A stretch of DNA of 10,282 nucleotides, from positions 1 through 10,282 of the forward strand of contig CAIVZW010000749.1 in NCBI GenBank assembly GCA_903910495.1, given 5' to 3'. Below are positions 6,705 through 10,282 of the stretch, in pieces. The notes beneath the pieces are model-generated. The model was given only the letters and a program-made list of their open reading frames with translations, searched no databases and was not told where the DNA came from. Each line of letters opens with the position of its first letter. Within the stretch, counting starts at the first letter, position 1. The translations under genes were made by a program, and so were the position numbers. Origin of the DNA: an uncultured beta proteobacterium (GTDB taxonomy: Bacteria > Pseudomonadota > Gammaproteobacteria > Burkholderiales > Rhodocyclaceae).

Positions 6705-6788
6705 CCGGGTCGCCCCAAGGAGGCGAAAATACAGGACCCGGAAGCCGCAGTTGCGGCTGAACCGTAATCACCACTTTCCTCGGGAAAG
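6705..6788 (-). repeat. Three consecutive small inverted repeats in the livG-livF gap
   Basis: The 112-nt gap (6695-6806) holds no gene. It contains three perfect inverted repeats. CCGGGTC (6705-6711) pairs with GACCCGG (6735-6741) and encloses CGCC/GGCG. AGCCGCA (6743-6749) pairs with TGCGGCT (6752-6758). CTTTCC (6774-6779) pairs with GGAAAG (6783-6788). None is followed by a clear U-run in the livF direction, so they do not read as an intrinsic terminator. The first ends one base upstream of the livF ribosome binding site. They could fold in the mRNA between the two ATPase genes. Confidence 0.5.
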
Positions 6789-6806
6789 GGGACGGGGGAA
6801 AGGCTC

Positions 6807-7574
6807 TCATTCTTCATCGCCCAGATAAGCGCGCCGCACGTCGGCATCGGCGCGAATGGTTTCGGGGTCTCCGCTGGCGATGATACGGCCGCCGACCAGA
6901 ACCGAAATGCGGTCGGCCAGACGAAACACCGCATCCATGTCATGCTCGACGAGCAGTACTGTGACGCGCCGCGCCAGATGCTCGATCAACCCGACCATGC
7001 GCGCCGACTCATCCGGACCCATCCCGGCCATCGGTTCGTCAAGCAGCAACAGCTTCGGTTTAGTGGCCAGGACCAAGGCCACTTCCAGGCAGCGCTGCTC
7101 GCCATGCGCAAGCTGCAGTGCCCGTCGCCCGGCCAGCCCGGCGAGGGAAACCTGCGCCAGCAAATCGTGCGCTTCGGCGACAATCGCCGAATCCAGCGAG
7201 AAGGGTTTCCAGAATCTGAAACTCGACCCCCAGTCGCGTACCCGGGCCTGGACCGCTATCGTCACGTTGTCCAGCACCGTCAGGCGGGGGAAAATATTGG
7301 TAATCTGATACGAGCGCGCCAGTCCGAGTGCGACGCGCTCGTGCATTGGCCGTCGCGCCAGATCCTGCCCGTCAAAAAGAACCCGCCCGGCATCCGCAGG
7401 CATGGCCCCGGACAAGACGTGAATCAGTGTGGTCTTGCCGGCGCCATTGGGTCCGATCAGCGCATGCACTCCACCGGCCTCGACCACCAGTGACGTTGCG
7501 TTGAGCGCATAGATGCCGCCGAAGTGTTTGCTCACCCCGCGCACATCGAGCAGGGTTGCCCGCTGATCACTCAC
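6807..7574 (-). CDS. livG: LivG-type ATPase of a branched-chain-type ABC importer
   Basis: 255 residues with a GTG start, the usual LivG size. Walker A is GPNGAGKTT (41-49), the Q-loop is at Q90 (SYQITNIF), and the signature is LAHGEQR (155-161), where the common form is LS(Y/H)G(E/Q)QR. Walker B is LLLLDEPMAGM (175-185) and the switch His is H211 in VEHDM. The C-terminus has the LivG-style ISVLVGGRIIASGDPE. It is the partner ATPase of LivF. An in-frame start at 7748 would extend far into livM and lacks family similarity. The GTG at 7574 overlaps the end of livM by 8 nt and is preceded by a G-run (CTGGGGGCG), consistent with coupled translation. After the stop comes the 112-nt structured gap before livF. 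Confidence 0.94.
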   Translation of the reverse strand: MSDQRATLLDVRGVSKHFGGIYALNATSLVVEAGGVHALIGPNGAGKTTLIHVLSGAMPADAGRVLFDGQDLARRPMHERVALGLARSYQITNIFPRLTVLDNVTIAVQARVRDWGSSFRFWKPFSLDSAIVAEAHDLLAQVSLAGLAGRRALQLAHGEQRCLEVALVLATKPKLLLLDEPMAGMGPDESARMVGLIEHLARRVTVLLVEHDMDAVFRLADRISVLVGGRIIASGDPETIRADADVRRAYLGDEE

Positions 7575-8520
7575 GGTTGCGCCCCCAGCCAAAGAGTCCG
7601 GCAATCCCCAGCGGTGCCCAGAGAACCACGGCCAAGAGCACCAGGCCAAGACCAATCTGCCAATGTGGCGAAATCTCGACAAAAAATTCTTCGCAGAGCA
7701 GGAGCAGCACAGCGCCCACAACGCCACCAAAGACGCTGCCGACACCACCGATCACAATCATTACCATCAGCGTGCCGGATTGCATCCAGTGCAACAGATT
7801 AGGGCTGGCCAGCCCGGTCTGGTTCACCAGTAATGCTCCTGCCAGGCCGGCCAGTCCGCCACCGATGACGAAGCAGACCAACTTATAGGAAAACACGGGG
7901 TAGCCGAGTGCCTCCATCCGCGTTTCATTCTCGCGGATGCTCTGGATGACTCGCCCGAAACGGGAATGCGCGAGCCGGTCAAGCGCGGTCAGTACCAGGG
8001 TCAGCAGCGCCAGCACGACAAAATAGAAGGTGCTGTCATCCTTCAGGTCGAGGCTGCCGAAAGTCGATCTCCGCAGTAGCAAAAGCCCGTCATCACCGCC
8101 CCACGATTTTAACGAGAGCACCAGATAGAAGACCATCTGGGCGAAGGCCAGCGTGATCATGATGAAATAGACGCCACGCGTGCGCAGGCTGATCGCTCCG
8201 ACCAGCAGTGCCAGCAGGGCGGCTACAGCGACCGCCAACGGCCAGGCCAGTGCGGCCGAAAGCACACCGCTGTCGGCGAGAATGGCCACGCAGTATGCCC
8301 CCGCGCCGAAGAAGGCCGCATGCCCGAAAGAAACCATGCCGCCGAAACCGATCACCAGATTGAGACTGGTTGCCGCCAGTGCAAAGATCAGCACGCGGCT
8401 GGCCAAGCTGACGTAGAAACTCTGATCAAGTGTCTCTAGCATCCAGGGCAGAAGGACCAGCAACACCAGCACGATTCCTGCCGCAATCCGTCGCCCGGGA
8501 GACGATCTATAGAGGGCCAT
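7567..8520 (-). CDS. livM: LivM-type permease of a branched-chain-type ABC importer
   Basis: 317 residues, very hydrophobic, with about eight to nine likely membrane segments. Family landmarks are SLNLVIGFGGMVSFGHAAFF (52-71), GGDDGL (141-146) after a periplasmic stretch, and the EAA-type cytoplasmic coupling loop SRFGRVIQSIRENETRMEAL (186-205) that docks on the ATPases. A late glycine-rich helix start IGGVGSVFGG lies at 247-256. LivM and LivH form the inner-membrane channel that receives ligand from the binding protein. The ATG is two bases beyond the livH stop with no clear Shine-Dalgarno, so ribosomes probably re-initiate from livH. The 3' end overlaps livG by 8 nt. Confidence 0.95.
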   Translation of the reverse strand: MALYRSSPGRRIAAGIVLVLLVLLPWMLETLDQSFYVSLASRVLIFALAATSLNLVIGFGGMVSFGHAAFFGAGAYCVAILADSGVLSAALAWPLAVAVAALLALLVGAISLRTRGVYFIMITLAFAQMVFYLVLSLKSWGGDDGLLLLRRSTFGSLDLKDDSTFYFVVLALLTLVLTALDRLAHSRFGRVIQSIRENETRMEALGYPVFSYKLVCFVIGGGLAGLAGALLVNQTGLASPNLLHWMQSGTLMVMIVIGGVGSVFGGVVGAVLLLLCEEFFVEISPHWQIGLGLVLLAVVLWAPLGIAGLFGWGRNRE

Positions 8521-8522
8521 GA

Positions 8523-9437
8523 TCAGTTTCGTGCCGGGAACAGCCCTTCAGGACGCCAGAAAAGTACGGCGACCATCAGGACATAGATGAGGATTGAGGC
8601 GAGTGCAGGGCCGAGGCTGGAAGCTGTCTCGGACGACAGGAAAGTGCGCAGCAATGAAGGCAGCGCGGCACGTCCCAGCGTATCGACCAGGCCCACCAGC
8701 AGGCTGCCCACCAGTGCCCCGCGGATCGATCCGATACCGCCGATGACGATCACCACGAAAGCCAGAATCAGGATGCTTTCTCCCATGCCCACCTGCACCG
8801 CCAGTAGCGGGCCAAGCAGGGCGCCGGCGAGTGCGCAAAGTGCCGCGCCGAAAGCCAGAACGGCGGTGAACAGCAGGCGCACATTGACGCCCAGCGCCTC
8901 GGTCATTTCACGGTTCGAGGCTCCGGCACGCACCCACATGCCGACCCGCGTGCGCGTTACCAGCACGTAGAGCAGAGCGGCGACCAGTGCGCCCACGCCG
9001 ATGATCAGCAAACGGTAAGCCGGGTAGAAGAAACCGCCGATGCTGACCGGCCCGGAGAGTCCGTCCGGCGTGTTGAGCAATACCGGCTGCGCGCCCCAGA
9101 TCATGCGCACACTCTCATTGGCGATCAGGATCAGGGCAAAGGTGGCAAGCACCTGCGCCAGATGGTTGCGCGCATAGAGCCGGCGCAGCAGCGTCACTTC
9201 GATCAGCACCCCAAGAATAGCCGTACCCAGCATCGCGGCGCCGATACCTACGATGAAGGACCCGCTGGCTTGCGTCGCCGCCGCTGTCAGATAGGCGCCG
9301 ACCATGTACAGCGAACCGTGGGCGAGGTTGATCATGTCCATGATGCCGAACACCAGCGTCAGCCCGGCCGCCAGCAGGAACAGCATGAGACCGAATTGCA
9401 GGCCGTTGAGCGCCTGTTCGAGTATGAGTTGAGTCAT
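8523..9437 (-). CDS. livH: LivH-type permease of a branched-chain-type ABC importer
   Basis: 304 residues, with about eight membrane segments. The N-terminus NGLQFGLMLFLLAAGLTLVF (11-30) and GIMDMINLAHGSLYMVGAY (31-49) are typical of LivH, as are the coupling loop TRVGMWVRAGASNREMTEAL (163-182) and IGGIGSIRGALVGSLLVG (232-249). It ends WRPEGLFPARN, a common LivH terminus. It pairs with LivM in the membrane. No purine-rich ribosome binding site is visible upstream: the bases before the ATG are AGCCCC, preceded by a perfect 8-bp hairpin (9443-9461) and then by the CACAGAG palindrome. The 134-nt gap to the binding-protein gene is therefore filled by repeat DNA, which may affect how livH is translated. 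Confidence 0.95.
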   Translation of the reverse strand: MTQLILEQALNGLQFGLMLFLLAAGLTLVFGIMDMINLAHGSLYMVGAYLTAAATQASGSFIVGIGAAMLGTAILGVLIEVTLLRRLYARNHLAQVLATFALILIANESVRMIWGAQPVLLNTPDGLSGPVSIGGFFYPAYRLLIIGVGALVAALLYVLVTRTRVGMWVRAGASNREMTEALGVNVRLLFTAVLAFGAALCALAGALLGPLLAVQVGMGESILILAFVVIVIGGIGSIRGALVGSLLVGLVDTLGRAALPSLLRTFLSSETASSLGPALASILIYVLMVAVLFWRPEGLFPARN

Positions 9438-9442
9438 GGGGC

Positions 9443-9461
9443 TAAAAGCGAAACGCTTTTA
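9443..9461. repeat. Perfect hairpin TAAAAGCG-AAA-CGCTTTTA before livH
   Basis: An 8-bp perfect inverted repeat with a 3-nt loop, starting five bases outside the livH ATG and directly touching the larger CACAGAG palindrome. In the livH mRNA it would sit where a ribosome binding site is expected. It may be the outer edge of the same repeat element. Confidence 0.7.
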
Positions 9462-9550
9462 ACACAGAGATCACAGAGACACAGAGGAAACAGAGAAAAT
9501 CGTTCGAATTGTTTTTCTCCGTGCTCTCTGTGTCTCTGTGCACTCCGTGT
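9462..9550. repeat. 89-nt near-palindrome of CACAGAG heptamers between the binding-protein gene and livH
   Basis: The left arm (9462-9499) and right arm (9513-9550) match in inverted orientation at 31 of 38 positions by hand alignment, with a perfect 15-bp core (9472-9486 against 9526-9540) and a 13-nt loop containing TTCGAA. Each arm is built from four heptamers of CACAGAG type (CTCTGTG or CTCCGTG on the right), starting at 9463, 9472, 9480, 9489 and at 9517, 9526, 9534, 9543, so the spacing is 9-8-9 nt on both sides. It codes for nothing plausible. Similar CACAGAG-rich palindromes are, from memory, scattered in many environmental bacteria as dispersed intergenic repeats. It could be such an element, an RNA stem that protects or processes the operon mRNA, or both. 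Confidence 0.8.
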
Positions 9551-9571
9551 CGAGGGCGGTTCACGTCATTC

Positions 9572-10282
9572 TTACTTCATCTTGCATTGCGCGACGTAGG
9601 CGTCTGGATGGTTGGCGAAGATCGTGCCCATTGTCTTGTTCGTCACCCGCCCCTGGGCATCGCGACCGATCACGCGCAGATAGTAATTCTGCACCGGGTA
9701 GTGGTTGCTGTTGAACTTGAATTCACCCCGCACCGACTTGAAGTGTTTGGCCTCAAGCGCCTTTCTCAGAGCCTCCTTGTCGTCGAGCTTGCCTTTCACG
9801 TCACGCACCCCGGCGTCCATCATCAGCGCAGCGTCGTAGCCCTGCGAAGCGTAGAGCGAAGGCAGACGTCCGTACTCCTTCTGGAAATCGGCGACGAAAC
9901 GCTTGTTTTCGGCGTTCTCCATGTCGTGCGCCCAGTGCGAGGAATTGAACATGCCGAGCATCGGCGCGCCCACAGCCTTGATCACGTCTTCATCGGCCGA
10001 AAAGCCCGGGGCAAAAAGCTGGGAATCCGCCGACAGGCCAGCAGCGACAAACTGCTTGACGAAATTGATCCCCATGCCGCCGGGCAGGAAGAAGAACACG
10101 GCGTCCGGTTTAAGCGAGCGGATCTGCGCCAGTTCGGCGGCGTAATCGAGTTGCCCCAGCTTGGTATAGATCTCTTCGCTGACCTTGCCCTTGTAAAAGC
10201 GCTTGAAGCCGACCATCGCATCCTTGCCGCCGGGATAGTTGGGGGCGACCAGCACCACGTTCTTGAAGCCCTTGTCCTGAAC
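9572..10282 (-). CDS. livK: Periplasmic ligand-binding protein of the Liv-type importer, N-terminus cut off
   Basis: C-terminal 236 residues of a type-1 periplasmic binding protein (Peripla_BP_6/LivJ-LivK family). The frame is open to the window edge, so the signal peptide and most of the first lobe are missing. Visible family elements are VVLVAPNYPGGKDAMVGFKR near the start, the interlobe segment LDYAAELAQIRSLKPDAVFF with FLPGGMG, the ligand-side YASQGYDAALMMDAGV, and the C-terminal strand pair GEFKFNSNHYPVQNYYLRVI. The protein delivers ligand to LivH/LivM. The ligand cannot be read from these residues: the family includes amino acid, amide, urea and aromatic-acid binders. It is first of the visible genes in the operon, and a 134-nt gap with a strong palindrome follows it. 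Its own promoter lies outside the window. Confidence 0.9.
   Translation of the reverse strand, partial: VQDKGFKNVVLVAPNYPGGKDAMVGFKRFYKGKVSEEIYTKLGQLDYAAELAQIRSLKPDAVFFFLPGGMGINFVKQFVAAGLSADSQLFAPGFSADEDVIKAVGAPMLGMFNSSHWAHDMENAENKRFVADFQKEYGRLPSLYASQGYDAALMMDAGVRDVKGKLDDKEALRKALEAKHFKSVRGEFKFNSNHYPVQNYYLRVIGRDAQGRVTNKTMGTIFANHPDAYVAQCKMK

Noticed and set aside
6695..6943. Upstream extension of LivF through the livG-livF gap
   Set aside because: Open frame by chance. The extra residues have no ABC similarity, and a good ribosome binding site precedes the ATG at 6694.
7575..7748. Upstream extension of LivG into livM
   Set aside because: It overlaps 58 codons of the well-supported livM gene, and the family N-terminus begins at the GTG at 7574.
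9462..9550. CRISPR-like array of short repeats
   Set aside because: The heptamers are only 7 nt, spaced 8-9 nt apart and inverted between arms; there are no repeat-length units, spacers or cas genes.
9162..9599. 145-residue plus-strand frame ending in a Cys/Leu/Ser-rich stretch
   Set aside because: It is antisense to livH and then reads through the CACAGAG palindrome. The SLCLCAL-type tail is the usual artefact of translating this kind of repeat.

Overview
The window looks like a chromosomal segment of a high-GC Gram-negative bacterium. A betaproteobacterium, perhaps of the Rhodocyclales, is my best guess. This is inferred from gene order and protein style (tol-pal-cpoB followed directly by queE, a short Pro/Lys-rich TolA, a single-domain PilZ protein and a branched-chain-type ABC operon); no marker gene proves it. 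Coding density is very high, and I see no RNA genes, prophage, transposase or CRISPR.

Left part, + strand (1-5982): an envelope operon in the order ybgC (5' end cut off), tolQ, tolR, tolA, tolB, pal, cpoB, queE and a PilZ-domain gene. TolQ, TolR and TolA form the inner-membrane machine powered by the proton gradient. Periplasmic TolB and the lipoprotein Pal link it to the outer membrane and peptidoglycan, and CpoB couples it to septal cell-wall synthesis. Most genes are separated by 2-36 nt or overlap. The one larger gap (94 nt) lies before tolB and holds a perfect TATAAT box, so a second promoter for tolB-pal-cpoB is possible. queE (7-deazaguanine synthesis) and the PilZ gene (c-di-GMP binding) appear to ride at the end of the operon.

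Right part, - strand (10282-5984): a high-affinity branched-chain amino acid (HAAT/Liv) type ABC importer in transcription order: binding protein (N-terminus outside the window), LivH, LivM, LivG, LivF. The substrate cannot be read from the sequence; branched-chain amino acids, other amino acids, amides or aromatic acids are all known for this family. The two operons converge with one base between their stop codons.

The most unusual DNA is non-coding and lies inside the importer operon. Between the binding-protein gene and livH is an 89-nt near-palindrome made of four CACAGAG-type heptamers per arm with identical 9-8-9 nt phasing. It is flanked by a perfect TAAAAGCG/CGCTTTTA hairpin that abuts the livH start. 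Between livG and livF is a second 112-nt gap with three consecutive small inverted repeats. Both could act as mobile repeat insertions or as RNA processing/stability elements that set subunit ratios. I found no convincing previously undescribed protein system; the proteins are recognisable families.
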